NCBI GenBank assembly: GCA_025359635.1
Contig: JANYFV010000074.1
Location: 1-35,934 of the forward strand
Reading direction: 5' to 3'
Origin: Undibacterium sp.
GTDB taxonomy: Bacteria; Pseudomonadota; Gammaproteobacteria; Burkholderiales; Burkholderiaceae_D
DNA: 35,934 bases
The translations under genes and the position numbers were made by a program. The notes under the pieces are model-generated. The model did no database searches and had not been told where the DNA came from. It saw only the letters and a list, made by a program, of their open reading frames with translations. Numbering within the stretch: the first letter of the stretch is position 1; every line of letters starts with the position of its first letter. Shown here one piece after another: positions 1 to 9,445 of the stretch.

Positions 1-1811
1 GGCTGTTGCGCCGTTGGCAAGCGTATCTGCACCCGGTTGAGTTTTTCACGCCAGCTTGTTGCGACCAACTCCTCTTGTGCTGAAAAATACTGCTCCGCCG
101 TATCGATGACTTGCGGTAGCTCGCTAAGAGTACCCGTCATAGGCAAGGCGATGACTATCGATTTACTTTCCCCAGGAGCTAAACTCAAGGGATAAAGCAA
201 AGCGCCCGATGCTCGTCCGCCAGCGTCATGCACGCTAAACACTTCTGGCAAGCTTGCAACAACGTCGAGTCGCTCAGTAATTTGACCTGCATCGAAACTG
301 CTGGCGATGAATTTATCTGCTTTACTCAAGCTACGCAGGCCAAGGCTGGCATTGACCAGAACGTCCTGATGATGAAATTCGAGCTGCTTGATATCGCTGG
401 CACCGCCGACGGTATTTAAAAATTGTGCCGGTGGATTGACTTGAAAAGGCCGTATCGCCAACGCCAAAGTGCGCGTGAATGCATGCTTGCTTAGATTGCG
501 CATGGTATAGCGCGCCATGATCTGCGATTGCCTGGCGCTGCCGCTGGCGAAGCTAACGATGTCTAGTGACAGGTCTTTGGTCTTCCATCTCACTTTGGGT
601 ATCGGTAAATAGCCTTCGCGCAGGCTTTGCGTTGAACTGACGTTGGCCCAACTCAAGACGGATTTGCCGCCGAGAATAAACGGCTCCACAGAAAAACCGC
701 CCTTATGTGATTCGATTGCGCCATCTTCGCCGATCAGCCCGGTAGCCTCGCCGCCATCGATACCGAGAATTGTCCAATACGTTTGTTCGCCCATAAAACC
801 ACGCGGATAACGGCCGCGCGGCGCTTGTTTTGCAATGGCTTGGATGAAGGTATTGGTGCTGCTACCAAAAGTGAGATCTTTTACTTCCAGCTCTTGAAGT
901 CTATAAAATTTCTCTGGCCCCGCTTGCAAAATCAAACGCAAAAAGCGCGCATCTGATTCTGGTAAATCAAGCGGGTCATCGCCGCCATTACCGTCAAATA
1001 CCTCACGCACGGTCTGCCATTGCTGCCCATCGTCGGACAATTGCACCAGGTATCGGCTGGCAAAATACTTAGCCGCCCAATGCAGAACCACGCCACCAAA
1101 TTCGCGTTTATTTTGAAAATCCAGTGTCAGGGTTTGTGCAGCACCCGGGTCACTTTGCCATGCGCTGACACGCTTGCTATCCAAAATGAAATGGGCGCTA
1201 GCTTGACCCGAGCTGGCGATAATCGTCGGTATCTGTTTTTGACTTAGCTTTGCATCCACTTCAAATAATCGTAATTGATTGAAGCAGACCGAGCCTGTAC
1301 CGCCATCTTTTCCAGCAGCCAAAACCAGCTCTAGCCTTGCGCTATGGTGCAAGCGATGATCAAGCGCTGGTCCCCAGGCAAACTCAATGTGGCGTTTCTT
1401 GACGCGCAAAGTTTGCCATTCTGGCGACGGTAAAAAATCTGCCTTGTTTTGCCACCAGACGTTTTCTCCTGACGCATCGACCAACTTGATTTGCAAATGA
1501 TTGCGCCCGCCCGTGCCCTTCACTTGCAACTCGAAAGCATATTCATCAGGGAAATCAATAGCCATGGCACGGCTGGCTGCTGCGTAGCCAGAAACGCCAT
1601 TAAAATCGTAGTCTATGCACATCGCATGATTACCCGAGGCGTCGGCGGCTGCAGATCGTAAATTTGCCTTGACCTGATCAGTTGCCTGTATTTTCCAATC
1701 GACCAGCTTATCAAATCCATCCAGCAGGCGCGGATTATTATCTCTGGCATGTGCCAACTGTGTACAAAGCAAAGTAAGCAGTGCCACGCGTTTAAAAAAA
1801 GAGTTGAGCAT
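1..1811 (-). CDS. discoidin/CBM-containing glycosidase-like exoprotein, partial (C-terminus beyond window)
   Basis: The reading frame is open from an ATG at 1811 to the left edge (603 codons, no stop), so the C-terminal part is missing. Residues 1-22 form a signal peptide ending in LAHA. Residues about 23-190 look like a beta-jelly-roll carbohydrate-binding domain (LLDGFDKLVDWK at the start, VDASGENVWWQNK in the middle). Residues about 205-320 resemble an F5/8 type C (discoidin) domain with ARFLRLIL near its end. The rest, starting near PRGRYPRGFMGEQTYW, resembles the beta-sandwich that precedes an (alpha/alpha)6 glycosidase domain in large 'coagulation factor 5/8 type' proteins of sugar loci. 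Its ATG overlaps the stop of the upstream permease (TGATG), so it is translationally coupled to the ABC transporter. It probably binds or cleaves the imported glycan in the periplasm or at the surface. The catalytic part cannot be seen, so activity is inferred. Confidence 0.8.
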   Translation of the reverse strand, partial: MLNSFFKRVALLTLLCTQLAHARDNNPRLLDGFDKLVDWKIQATDQVKANLRSAAADASGNHAMCIDYDFNGVSGYAAASRAMAIDFPDEYAFELQVKGTGGRNHLQIKLVDASGENVWWQNKADFLPSPEWQTLRVKKRHIEFAWGPALDHRLHHSARLELVLAAGKDGGTGSVCFNQLRLFEVDAKLSQKQIPTIIASSGQASAHFILDSKRVSAWQSDPGAAQTLTLDFQNKREFGGVVLHWAAKYFASRYLVQLSDDGQQWQTVREVFDGNGGDDPLDLPESDARFLRLILQAGPEKFYRLQELEVKDLTFGSSTNTFIQAIAKQAPRGRYPRGFMGEQTYWTILGIDGGEATGLIGEDGAIESHKGGFSVEPFILGGKSVLSWANVSSTQSLREGYLPIPKVRWKTKDLSLDIVSFASGSARQSQIMARYTMRNLSKHAFTRTLALAIRPFQVNPPAQFLNTVGGASDIKQLEFHHQDVLVNASLGLRSLSKADKFIASSFDAGQITERLDVVASLPEVFSVHDAGGRASGALLYPLSLAPGESKSIVIALPMTGTLSELPQVIDTAEQYFSAQEELVATSWREKLNRVQIRLPTAQQ

Positions 1812-2665
1812 CACTTCACTGCCCCCATCAGCAAGCCCTGAATATAGAAGCGTTGCAAACCAAGGAACAACAGCAGCACCGGCAAGATCGTCACTACCGC
1901 GCCTGCCATCATCAATTCGCTGTCTTGCACATGCTCACGCGAGAGTGCAGAGAGTGCCACCGGCAAGGTATGCAATGCACTGTCGGTCAGGACAATCAAC
2001 GGCCACATAAAATCGTTCCAGCTGCCCAAAAATGTGAAAATGGCCAAGGTCGCCAGCACGGGCTTAAGAATCGGCAAGACTATTTTTACAAAGATCAGCA
2101 ATTCTCCGGAGCCATCCATGCGTGCCGCTTCCAGCAGATCATCAGGGATAGTTTTGGCGTACTGGCGCACCAAAAAAATCCCGAAAATTCCTGCCAGGCC
2201 AGGAATCAAAACCCCTGCATAGGAATTGACCAGGCCCATTTGCTTGAGCATCAAAAACAAGGGCAGCATAGCGACTTGGCCAGGGATCACCAGCGCACCG
2301 AGCATCAAATTAAAAATGCGCTCGCGCCCGGCGAAATGTAATTTAGCAAATGCGTATCCGGCCGCCACATTAAACACCAGAGACATGGCAGTGGTCAGCG
2401 TTGCCAGCAACAGGCTATTAAAGAAAAATCCGCCCATGCCTCCACGGGTAAATAGCACCTCGTAATTATGCAAACTGGCCGTGGCAGGCAACAGCGGTGG
2501 CGGGAAATTACCCGACTCACCTGGCGCCATGAAAGAGACCGACAGCATCCAGAGCAAGGGCGCCATGCTGAGAAAAGCGATGCCGAGCAATAGACTATTG
2601 ATAATCGCTTTTTGGCTAAAATCAGACCCGGGTATTTTCCTTTGGACTTGCTTAGCGTCGCTCAT
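1811..2665 (-). CDS. carbohydrate ABC transporter permease, MalG/UgpE type
   Basis: This is an inner-membrane permease of the binding-protein-dependent sugar uptake family (MalG/LacG/UgpE-like). I chose the ATG at 2665, giving 284 residues. The frame stays open to an earlier start at 2770, but that extension lies inside the preceding permease and is not MalG-like. There is an N-terminal membrane segment at about 22-45, then several more segments. The EAA loop is at about 179-198 (EAARMDGSGE...LPILKP) and contacts the ATPase. The C-terminus FYIQGLLMGAVK is typical of the family. Its ATG overlaps the upstream permease stop as ATGA, and its own stop overlaps the next start, so the operon is tightly coupled. 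With the upstream permease it should form the heterodimeric channel. The cognate ATPase is probably the gene at 12986-14110. Confidence 0.93.
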   Translation of the reverse strand: MSDAKQVQRKIPGSDFSQKAIINSLLLGIAFLSMAPLLWMLSVSFMAPGESGNFPPPLLPATASLHNYEVLFTRGGMGGFFFNSLLLATLTTAMSLVFNVAAGYAFAKLHFAGRERIFNLMLGALVIPGQVAMLPLFLMLKQMGLVNSYAGVLIPGLAGIFGIFLVRQYAKTIPDDLLEAARMDGSGELLIFVKIVLPILKPVLATLAIFTFLGSWNDFMWPLIVLTDSALHTLPVALSALSREHVQDSELMMAGAVVTILPVLLLFLGLQRFYIQGLLMGAVK

Positions 2666-3540
2666 ACCGCCTCCGTGCGCTGCGAAAAATGCAGCAAGGT
2701 TTTGGTCAGCACTGCCATGATAACAAAGAGAATGAAGGCAACCGCGGATGCCGATCCCAGGTTCCACCACTTAAAACCCTGGTCATACATCAGATACAAA
2801 ACGCTGTAAGTGCTTTGCAAAGGGCCTCCCTGGGTCATCACATACGGTTCTGCAAACATCTGAAAATAGCCCGCCAGCGTCATAATGCCGACCATGAGCA
2901 TGGTCGGTGCCAGCATCGCTAAAGTGATGAAGCGAAATTGCTGCCAATGCGAGGCACCGTCTATACGTGCCGCCTCGTATAAATCCTCAGGAATACTCTG
3001 CAACGCAGCGAGAAAAATAATCATGTTGTAGCCAAAATTCTTCCAGACTGCAAATAGGATAATCGTCGGCATTGCCCAAGTCGGATCACCCAGCCAATCT
3101 ACCGGTGAGATCCCAACATAACTCAGGAGATAATTGATCAGGCCATAACGCATATGAAACAAATAGCGCCAGATCACGGCCACAGCGACGACCGTAGTAA
3201 CGACAGGCGCAAACATAGCGGTACGAAACAGCGGCTTGGCCAGCGCCAATCTGGAATGTAATAACATCGCACTGGCAAGCGACATCGCCATCGACAAGGG
3301 CACGCCTACCACGACGAAATAAAAAGTATTTCCTAGTGATTTCCAGAATAATGGCAGCTGTAAAATATCGACATAATTCTTGAACCAGACAAAGCGTAGG
3401 TTATTTAAATCGGCCAAGGCATACAGATCAAAATCGGTCAGGCTCAAGGTAAATCCAACCAGTACCGGCAAGACAAAAAACAGGCCGATCACGATCAAGG
3501 CAGGAGCGGCGAAGAGCCAGGCTGCGACGCTCTTTTTCAT
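2662..3540 (-). CDS. carbohydrate ABC transporter permease, MalF/UgpA type
   Basis: A 292-residue inner-membrane permease of the MalF/LacF/UgpA family. A hydrophobic N-terminal segment (about 8-33, VIGLFFVLPVLVGF) starts a roughly six-helix protein. The EAA loop lies at about 189-208 (EAARIDGASHWQQF). The start ATG at 3540 overlaps the stop of the solute-binding-protein gene as ATGA, and the gene ends in another ATGA overlap with the second permease. This is the first of two permease subunits in a standard binding protein - permease - permease order. It probably imports an oligosaccharide released by the neighbouring GH144 enzyme. Regulation is presumably through the operon's upstream LacI-type operator, since no separate promoter is obvious. 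The family is clear; the substrate is inferred. Confidence 0.93.
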   Translation of the reverse strand: MKKSVAAWLFAAPALIVIGLFFVLPVLVGFTLSLTDFDLYALADLNNLRFVWFKNYVDILQLPLFWKSLGNTFYFVVVGVPLSMAMSLASAMLLHSRLALAKPLFRTAMFAPVVTTVVAVAVIWRYLFHMRYGLINYLLSYVGISPVDWLGDPTWAMPTIILFAVWKNFGYNMIIFLAALQSIPEDLYEAARIDGASHWQQFRFITLAMLAPTMLMVGIMTLAGYFQMFAEPYVMTQGGPLQSTYSVLYLMYDQGFKWWNLGSASAVAFILFVIMAVLTKTLLHFSQRTEAV

Positions 3541-4859
3541 TGTTTAGCTCCGCCATCTGCTGGTTTTTTACCACGCTGCTGATCCATCATCCAGCGCCGT
3601 TTTTCTAGCCAGCCATTGACCGTTGCATCCAATTCCGCCTGATAAGTTTTGGCGTTGGTATGGAGATTTTTCTCTTGCGCGTACACGGTCTTGGCTGCGC
3701 TCAATTGCATCTCATTGACGATACGCTCCCATTGCGGCACTTTGGGCGCGGCCTTTACTCTGTCCAGCTGATCCCGAAAAGCCTGCGCATAAACGTCGTT
3801 GGCCAGACTGGCATCTTGCCAAATACTCCGGCGCGGCGGCATATTGCCGGTCAACTCATGAAAGCGTAACTGGATATCTGTGCGCGACAAATATTCAATC
3901 AGTGCCCAAGCTTCTTTTTTGTGTTTAGCGTTTTTAAAAATCACCATACTGGCACCGCCCGCCGTCGAGGCCGAAGGGCCGCTAGGACCAGGCAAAGGCG
4001 CAGTCATCCAGGCATCTTGTAAATTGGCTGGCATACGGCGTTTGAACTCACCGATATTCCATGGCCCGGTAATGTAAAAAACAAAGCTGCCCTTGGCAAA
4101 CTCGTCCCAGACATTGGCGATTTGATTATTACTGAGATTGCGCGCATAGCCCTTGGCAAAAATTTCATTATAAAAAGCTAGGCTAGTGCTAAATCCTTTT
4201 CCCGAAAAGTTAGCGTAGCGTGCGTCGTCACGTAATAAATCATCTGACTGTTGCAAACTCATCGCAAGCAATGGCTCAAACTCATTCACCGGTAACAAGA
4301 TGCCCATGCGCTGCCCTTGCCATTTGCTTGAGATCGCGGCAAACATCGCGCGCCATTCGTCCCAGTTTTTTGGCGGATGATCGTAACCCGCCTGCGCTAA
4401 CAGATCGCGCCGGTAAAACAGCAGGCGGGTATCTACATACCAGGGAATTCCAAACAAGTCTTTATCCAGACGATTGGTATCGAGTATGCCGCCAAAAAAA
4501 TCATCGAGTTTAAAAGCAGTAGAATTTTTCGTATAAGGCGCGAGGCCTTCAAGCGCATTCAGCGCGCCCATCTCTGGTATCCATGAATTGCCTAGCTGCG
4601 CCATATCGGGCAAGGCATCACCGGCATACGCGGTGAGCAGTTTTTCATGCGCGGCAGACCACGGCAACTGCTCCAATTTAACTTTAATCGCCGGATGCGT
4701 GCGCTCAAATTCTGGTAATAATTGCGCGACAAATTCGCCTTCGCTACCCATTACCCAAAACGTCAACACCGTTTCGTGCTTAGTGCATGATGCAATGCTG
4801 ATACTCAGCAATACAGCACAAAAAATAATGCGCGAAAATTTGATCAAAATTTCAATCAT
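3537..4859 (-). CDS. extracellular sugar-binding lipoprotein (ABC transporter solute-binding protein, family 1)
   Basis: A 440-residue solute-binding protein of the MalE/UgpB cluster. The N-terminus has a hydrophobic stretch followed by a lipobox, I22-A23-S24-C25, so it is predicted to be a lipoprotein anchored facing the periplasm; most Gram-negative sugar-binding proteins are soluble instead. The mature part begins with a beta-strand and an 'FVAQLLPEFERTHP' helix typical of the family. A 'GPWNIGEFKRR' segment and a 'PPRRSIW' segment later on are also family hallmarks. The start ATG at 4859 overlaps the end of the GH144 gene by 8 bases, and the stop overlaps the first permease as ATGA. It delivers the sugar ligand to the two downstream permeases. 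The ligand is probably a short glucan released by GH144, but no binding residue can be assigned by eye. Confidence 0.92.
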   Translation of the reverse strand: MIEILIKFSRIIFCAVLLSISIASCTKHETVLTFWVMGSEGEFVAQLLPEFERTHPAIKVKLEQLPWSAAHEKLLTAYAGDALPDMAQLGNSWIPEMGALNALEGLAPYTKNSTAFKLDDFFGGILDTNRLDKDLFGIPWYVDTRLLFYRRDLLAQAGYDHPPKNWDEWRAMFAAISSKWQGQRMGILLPVNEFEPLLAMSLQQSDDLLRDDARYANFSGKGFSTSLAFYNEIFAKGYARNLSNNQIANVWDEFAKGSFVFYITGPWNIGEFKRRMPANLQDAWMTAPLPGPSGPSASTAGGASMVIFKNAKHKKEAWALIEYLSRTDIQLRFHELTGNMPPRRSIWQDASLANDVYAQAFRDQLDRVKAAPKVPQWERIVNEMQLSAAKTVYAQEKNLHTNAKTYQAELDATVNGWLEKRRWMMDQQRGKKPADGGAKQ

Positions 4860-6393
4860 TAGTGCAGCTCGCTTGCGCCGGCTTGCAAGTCACTTTATTT
4901 AACCACCCGCCAGTAAATCCGGCACGCTGTAATCCGCGCACAATATACGGATTCTTACGCATCGTACGCCAGACCAGTTCATTTCTATAGTTGGCAATCA
5001 TTGCCAGAATTGGTCCCTGGTCGATACCAATATAGTCAGTGGCTACCCAGCCCTTACCTTCGATGACTTGCCCATCGCTAAGGCGCGCCTTATTGTTGGT
5101 AAAACTAGGATTAATCGCATCGAGAAAACCGTAGGTCGCATACAGAGTCGTGCCATATTTTCTGTGCATTTCCTCCACCGCCGGAATCACGATTTCTGGC
5201 GCAAAAGGTAGCGAACCTAAGGCCGCCGTAGGCGCGATAGTGCCGTCATCAAATGTGTGACGAATTCCTGCACCACGGGCAGAATAATCGCGGAAATTCT
5301 TTTGTACGCCCGCATAGTTAGCCGTCACCATGGTGCCTGGCCCATCGCTGGCGGTCAGACCCCAGATATTCGCGCTGTAATCTTTCCATTGCCCGGGATT
5401 AGCGATCGCATAGCTGCGTTGGGCATAGGTAGCGCGACGGCTGTTCTCAAAATAATCGATGCCTTTCTTGCGCATGAAGTCATCCTTGATGCCACGAAAA
5501 TCTATCCATACATGCGAATACTGATGGCCAAACATCGGTGCAAAGCCGAGGTGCTCTTGCCCCATATAACTACCCCAGGTCTGTTCGTAATTTTTGCTCC
5601 AAGCTTTCCATGCCTCTGGCGCTATCGCGTGCTCTGGCGGCGCGCCAAGTGCAAGTATATACACCAGCATAGCTTCGTTGTAGCCCTCCCAATCATGTGC
5701 AATAAAGCCATGCTCGGGGTCAAAGCCCATGCTGATTAAGGGAGAGCGCTGCTGTGCCCACTTCCAGTCTATGCGCTGATAAATTTGATCGACTAACTGA
5801 CGGATTTCCACTTCCGCTGTATCGTCACCATCAAAGTAGGACTGTACGAATAGCATGCCCGCCAAAAGCAGGCTGGTATCAACTGTCGACAGCTCGGTAG
5901 TGTCTTGCCTTAGGCCGTTCTTGGCATCCAGGAAGTGATAAAAGAATCCCTTGTAACCCGCGATGCCAGACTTGGCATCGCCTTGCGGTGCCTTATTAAA
6001 AAACCGTAAAGTCATCAGCACACGTTCGCGCGCTTGTGCGCGTGTGATGTAGGCGCGCTCCACACCTATCGGATAGGCAGTGAGCGCAAACCCAATCGCC
6101 GCGATACTGGCAAAAGTTTTTTCTGGATTGGGGTAACGATCCGGCGTCATGCCATTTTGGGGATTTGTTGTCTGCCAAAAGAAGTTGAATGTACGACGTT
6201 CAGTATCATCAAATAGCGGCGGTAATGTACGGGCTGATTTGGCCTGAACAAGTATATCTTTTGCAGAGACTACGCTCGCACTAATACGATCAAGCGGATC
6301 AGCTAACCCTGAACTATTTAGGCCAAAAATCAGTAACAGATCAGCAAATATGCAGGTAAATAAGCTTGGGCGAAAAAACACGCTTTTTTTCAT
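4852..6393 (-). CDS. glucoamylase-family (PF10091) endoglucanase, GH144-like
   Basis: A 513-residue exported enzyme. Residues 1 to about 31 are a signal peptide (hydrophobic core, then SSGLA). The rest matches the 'glucoamylase family' fold, an (alpha/alpha)6 barrel. Recognisable stretches are DDTERRTFNFFWQ near 60-75, SMGFDPEHGFIAHDWEGYNE in the middle, QYSHVWIDFRGIKDDF, and IWGLTASDGPGT. CAZy family GH144 shares this domain, and its characterised members act on beta-1,2-glucans (endo-beta-1,2-glucanase or sophorohydrolase). It lies 111 bases after the TonB-dependent receptor and overlaps the binding-protein gene. It probably shortens glucan in the periplasm before ABC import. The family call is firm; beta-1,2 linkage specificity is inferred, since related PF10091 proteins also exist with unknown substrates. 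No separate operator is visible upstream. Confidence 0.88.
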   Translation of the reverse strand: MKKSVFFRPSLFTCIFADLLLIFGLNSSGLADPLDRISASVVSAKDILVQAKSARTLPPLFDDTERRTFNFFWQTTNPQNGMTPDRYPNPEKTFASIAAIGFALTAYPIGVERAYITRAQARERVLMTLRFFNKAPQGDAKSGIAGYKGFFYHFLDAKNGLRQDTTELSTVDTSLLLAGMLFVQSYFDGDDTAEVEIRQLVDQIYQRIDWKWAQQRSPLISMGFDPEHGFIAHDWEGYNEAMLVYILALGAPPEHAIAPEAWKAWSKNYEQTWGSYMGQEHLGFAPMFGHQYSHVWIDFRGIKDDFMRKKGIDYFENSRRATYAQRSYAIANPGQWKDYSANIWGLTASDGPGTMVTANYAGVQKNFRDYSARGAGIRHTFDDGTIAPTAALGSLPFAPEIVIPAVEEMHRKYGTTLYATYGFLDAINPSFTNNKARLSDGQVIEGKGWVATDYIGIDQGPILAMIANYRNELVWRTMRKNPYIVRGLQRAGFTGGWLNKVTCKPAQASCTND

Positions 6394-6442
6394 AAATTAA
6401 GTAGTGGTACTGTGTTGCTGGAATCTATCCAAATAAACATTG

Positions 6443-6483
6443 GCCCGTCAAAAGAGAAAAGAAATGATTCACTGATGACGGGC
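6443..6483 (-). other. intercistronic stem-loop between TonB receptor and GH144 genes
   Basis: An 8-bp perfect inverted repeat (GCCCGTCA at 6443-6450, TGACGGGC at 6476-6483) encloses a 25-base loop that is pyrimidine-rich on the transcribed strand. No T-run follows, so it is not a classical terminator. It sits between receptor and enzyme genes, where a 3' stabilising hairpin or processing site could set different expression levels. Confidence 0.5.
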
Positions 6484-6504
6484 TACATGACATTAAACTA
6501 CCTA

Positions 6505-9402
6505 TTAAAACACGTAACGCAAACTTAATTTTACTGTACGCATAGGGCCACCGATTCCATTGACTTTACCTAAATTGGCATTGTCGCCACCCAGGTAATT
6601 TTGTGGATTACCCGGTCCTCCACCCCAATCGTCGGCACCGCCATAATTAATGGTGTTGAACAAGTTGGCAATATCCGCCCTGAAGATCATTTTTCCGATG
6701 CCAGTAGCGATATTCTTGGACAAACCAAAATCGACTTGACGGAACGAAGAGCCATCGCCTTCAACCGAAACACAACTATCCCAACCTTTTGAGCAGTCTG
6801 TAATGCGATGTGGCAAGCCAGAACCAAGCGTCACTTTACCCGACATCATCAAGCCCCATGGTAGCAAGTTATCAGAGAATGCAGATGCCACCAGGCGATG
6901 ACGCTCTACATCTTTGGACGGATTAAATCCTGCTGTAGAACGACCGTAGGTCCAGTTAAAAATATCGTTAGTCCATTCCTTGTTGGTAGTTTTTCCATCA
7001 CTGAATGTATAGGTGATGCCAGTTGTCCAACCCGAGGCCGAAGTGTATGGCTTATCAGCCTTCAAATACAGAGTGCTAGTCTTCGCCTGCGAAATAAAAT
7101 CACCGAGAATTAAAGTGCCGTAACCTGGTACTGATCCCCATAACGGATCGATCGGGCTTTGTGTGCCCCAGCCACCTTTTGGATCGCGATTGCCGCCATA
7201 CCAGTTGAACTGGTTTTTGCTATGCGAATAAGTCGCGCCAACTTCACCATTCCACTCACCCAAGGCCTGACGCAAACCGGCACTTAACTGATCGGTAAAT
7301 GGCATTTTGTAGTCGTTTTTGATCATCCAGATTTCGCCACCCGCCTGCATATTTTTTTGCATTTCATCCAAGGCATGATTGGCCAGCGTGCGATCGTAGG
7401 AGCGACCTATGCCACCAAAGACGATAGAGCTACGATCACCACTCACATCATATGAAAAACCTAAACGTGGAGCCAGCGCACCAGCAAACGCCTTGCGGTT
7501 GCCAGTACTGATATAACCAGCAATATCCACGCCGCCTTTCGCCAATGATTGCGCATATGTCTGGCCTGCTGGCGCGCCATCACGAGGGTCTTGTTGATTG
7601 AAGATGGCGGCGCGATCTGCTGGCGTGACATAGCTATTGTTAAGCATGTTGGTTTCATAGTCCCAACGCATACCCAAGTTAAGTTCTAACTGCTTAGATA
7701 CTTGCCAGTCGTCTTGCAAATACATGCCAAACTGATTGTCTTTATATTTAACAGCGACAGGTGCCAACGCTCTATCGATTTGAAAATAATCCGCAGTCAG
7801 GTTATCTGAGAGCAAACCTGTAATCGGCTGCCCAGTCGTGTTATTGAGCAATTTACTTAGCACATCGACGGAGCGCGACGTACCCGACAAATCAATATCA
7901 ACTGCTTTGAATTTAGCACCGCCTTTGACACTATGACCTTGCCAGCCATTGTAGGTCAGATCATCTTGCAATAAGAACGCGCTCTGACGACGATTTTGCG
8001 CATCGGGTGAACCGCCAGTCCAGATCACATCGCGCTTGCCCTCTAAGGTATTGGTTGGTGAAATATAGTATTGAACCAGCGGTGAGGTACTGTTTGAATG
8101 CGGATTAAATGTATAGCTCTCATAACCAACCCGTGCTTCATTTTGCAACAGATTATTCGTCCAGGTATGTTTGACGTCGAAACGGGTTTCATCGTTGATA
8201 CGTGCCTTGTCATTGCCTGGTGCGCTCAAACCAGAATTTTCTGCTACCAGATCATTTTCACGACGAATACGTGCGCTCATTTCCAGTCGCTGATTCTCGT
8301 CAATTTCCAGATCAATTTTGCCAAATAGAAGATCTTCGTTAAATACCTGATTGTGTGAACCCTGCATGCCATAGAAGCTACTAGCGACCCCGGCATTGGG
8401 TAAAATACTCGCTACCGAAGCTAGGCCTACATTGCGCGGCGTCTCTATGCGCTTGCCTTCGTATGACAAAAAGAAATGTGCAACATCTTCTTTGATCGCG
8501 CCACCGATACTGGCGCCATATTGATTTTGCTTGAAGCTAGCACGGTCACTGCCATTCGCCTTATTTTCTTTTTCAAATGGACTGTAAGCAGTAAATTTAT
8601 CGCCAGTTTGATCAAAGAAAACTTCACCATGCAATTGATTGGTGCCTGACTTAGTAACCGCAGTGATAGCCGCGCTACTCACCTGATCAAATTCAGCTTT
8701 GTAATTTTGTGAAATGACCTTGTATTCGGCCAAAGCAGATTGCGGAAACGGGTTGCCACGGCTAGCATCCAAACCAGCTACACCACCACGCAAAATATAG
8801 TTCTTTTGGCTAACACCATCGATGAAGACATTGACGTTATCCTGATTTTGCGAACCACTTTGCATCTTGCCTATGCCTGATGCATCAACATCAAATCGCA
8901 CACCTGGTGCCAGATCGGCAAAGGCCAAAAAGTTACGACTCAGCTGAGGCAAATTTTCAATTTGTCTGCGCGACACGCTAGTATTGACTTCGGAACTTTT
9001 CACATCATTGCGATCTAGCCTGCCCGAAATGGTGACCTGTGCAATTGCTTCACCCTGATTTTTACTGGCATCTGCAATGGCCAAATCCAAGGCGGCAGTT
9101 TGCCCCAGACTGACCGTCACGAGGCTGGATTTATCTTTACTGTCGGCCACATGAATTTCGTAAGTGCCTGGCGCTAGTCCGACTAAAACGTAACGTCCAT
9201 CCGCATCCGTCATGGCTTTGTAACGCGCGCCGTTGTCGATGTTAACGGCAACTATAGACGTCGCAGCTTTGGCGGGCGCACCACTCTGCGTAATTTGCCC
9301 GCGTATTGTGGCTGAACTTAACTGTGCTAACGCTGGCTCTGCAAACAACATACCGACAGCGACTGCAATTGCTAAACGTCTGAAATTATTTTTCTTTGAC
9401 AT
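6505..9402 (-). CDS. TonB-dependent receptor, Oar-like with carboxypeptidase-regulatory domain
   Basis: A 965-residue outer-membrane transporter. The signal peptide ends at ALA-Q (cleavage after about residue 26). Residues about 30-110 form a carboxypeptidase-regulatory-like (CarboxypepD_reg) beta-sandwich, with DADGRYVLVGLAPGTYEI as the landmark. A plug domain follows (about 120-240, with NLPQLSRNFLAFADLAPG and NVNVFIDGVSQ). The remainder is the beta-barrel, ending in the typical aromatic terminus LRYVF. Oar-type receptors of this build are common in proteobacterial carbohydrate loci and move substrate across the outer membrane using TonB energy. A good ribosome site (GAGGAG) precedes the ATG. 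A LacI-type operator lies 44 bases upstream of the ATG. It heads the run of genes leading to the ABC transporter. Substrate is inferred from neighbours. Confidence 0.93.
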   Translation of the reverse strand: MSKKNNFRRLAIAVAVGMLFAEPALAQLSSATIRGQITQSGAPAKAATSIVAVNIDNGARYKAMTDADGRYVLVGLAPGTYEIHVADSKDKSSLVTVSLGQTAALDLAIADASKNQGEAIAQVTISGRLDRNDVKSSEVNTSVSRRQIENLPQLSRNFLAFADLAPGVRFDVDASGIGKMQSGSQNQDNVNVFIDGVSQKNYILRGGVAGLDASRGNPFPQSALAEYKVISQNYKAEFDQVSSAAITAVTKSGTNQLHGEVFFDQTGDKFTAYSPFEKENKANGSDRASFKQNQYGASIGGAIKEDVAHFFLSYEGKRIETPRNVGLASVASILPNAGVASSFYGMQGSHNQVFNEDLLFGKIDLEIDENQRLEMSARIRRENDLVAENSGLSAPGNDKARINDETRFDVKHTWTNNLLQNEARVGYESYTFNPHSNSTSPLVQYYISPTNTLEGKRDVIWTGGSPDAQNRRQSAFLLQDDLTYNGWQGHSVKGGAKFKAVDIDLSGTSRSVDVLSKLLNNTTGQPITGLLSDNLTADYFQIDRALAPVAVKYKDNQFGMYLQDDWQVSKQLELNLGMRWDYETNMLNNSYVTPADRAAIFNQQDPRDGAPAGQTYAQSLAKGGVDIAGYISTGNRKAFAGALAPRLGFSYDVSGDRSSIVFGGIGRSYDRTLANHALDEMQKNMQAGGEIWMIKNDYKMPFTDQLSAGLRQALGEWNGEVGATYSHSKNQFNWYGGNRDPKGGWGTQSPIDPLWGSVPGYGTLILGDFISQAKTSTLYLKADKPYTSASGWTTGITYTFSDGKTTNKEWTNDIFNWTYGRSTAGFNPSKDVERHRLVASAFSDNLLPWGLMMSGKVTLGSGLPHRITDCSKGWDSCVSVEGDGSSFRQVDFGLSKNIATGIGKMIFRADIANLFNTINYGGADDWGGGPGNPQNYLGGDNANLGKVNGIGGPMRTVKLSLRYVF

Positions 9403-9445
9403 GGTATCTCCTCAACAATGATTTGAATTTAAACTAAAATTGAAA

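Noticed and set aside
1853-2341. A 162-codon open frame on the plus strand
   Set aside because: It is antisense to the MalG-like permease and rich in Gln and His of the kind produced by reading a membrane protein gene backwards.
2666-2770. Extension of the second permease upstream to 2770
   Set aside because: It overlaps the first permease gene and is not MalG-like; the ATGA overlap at 2662-2665 gives the natural start.
5257-5739. A 160-codon open frame on the plus strand
   Set aside because: It is antisense to the GH144 gene and shows no family features.
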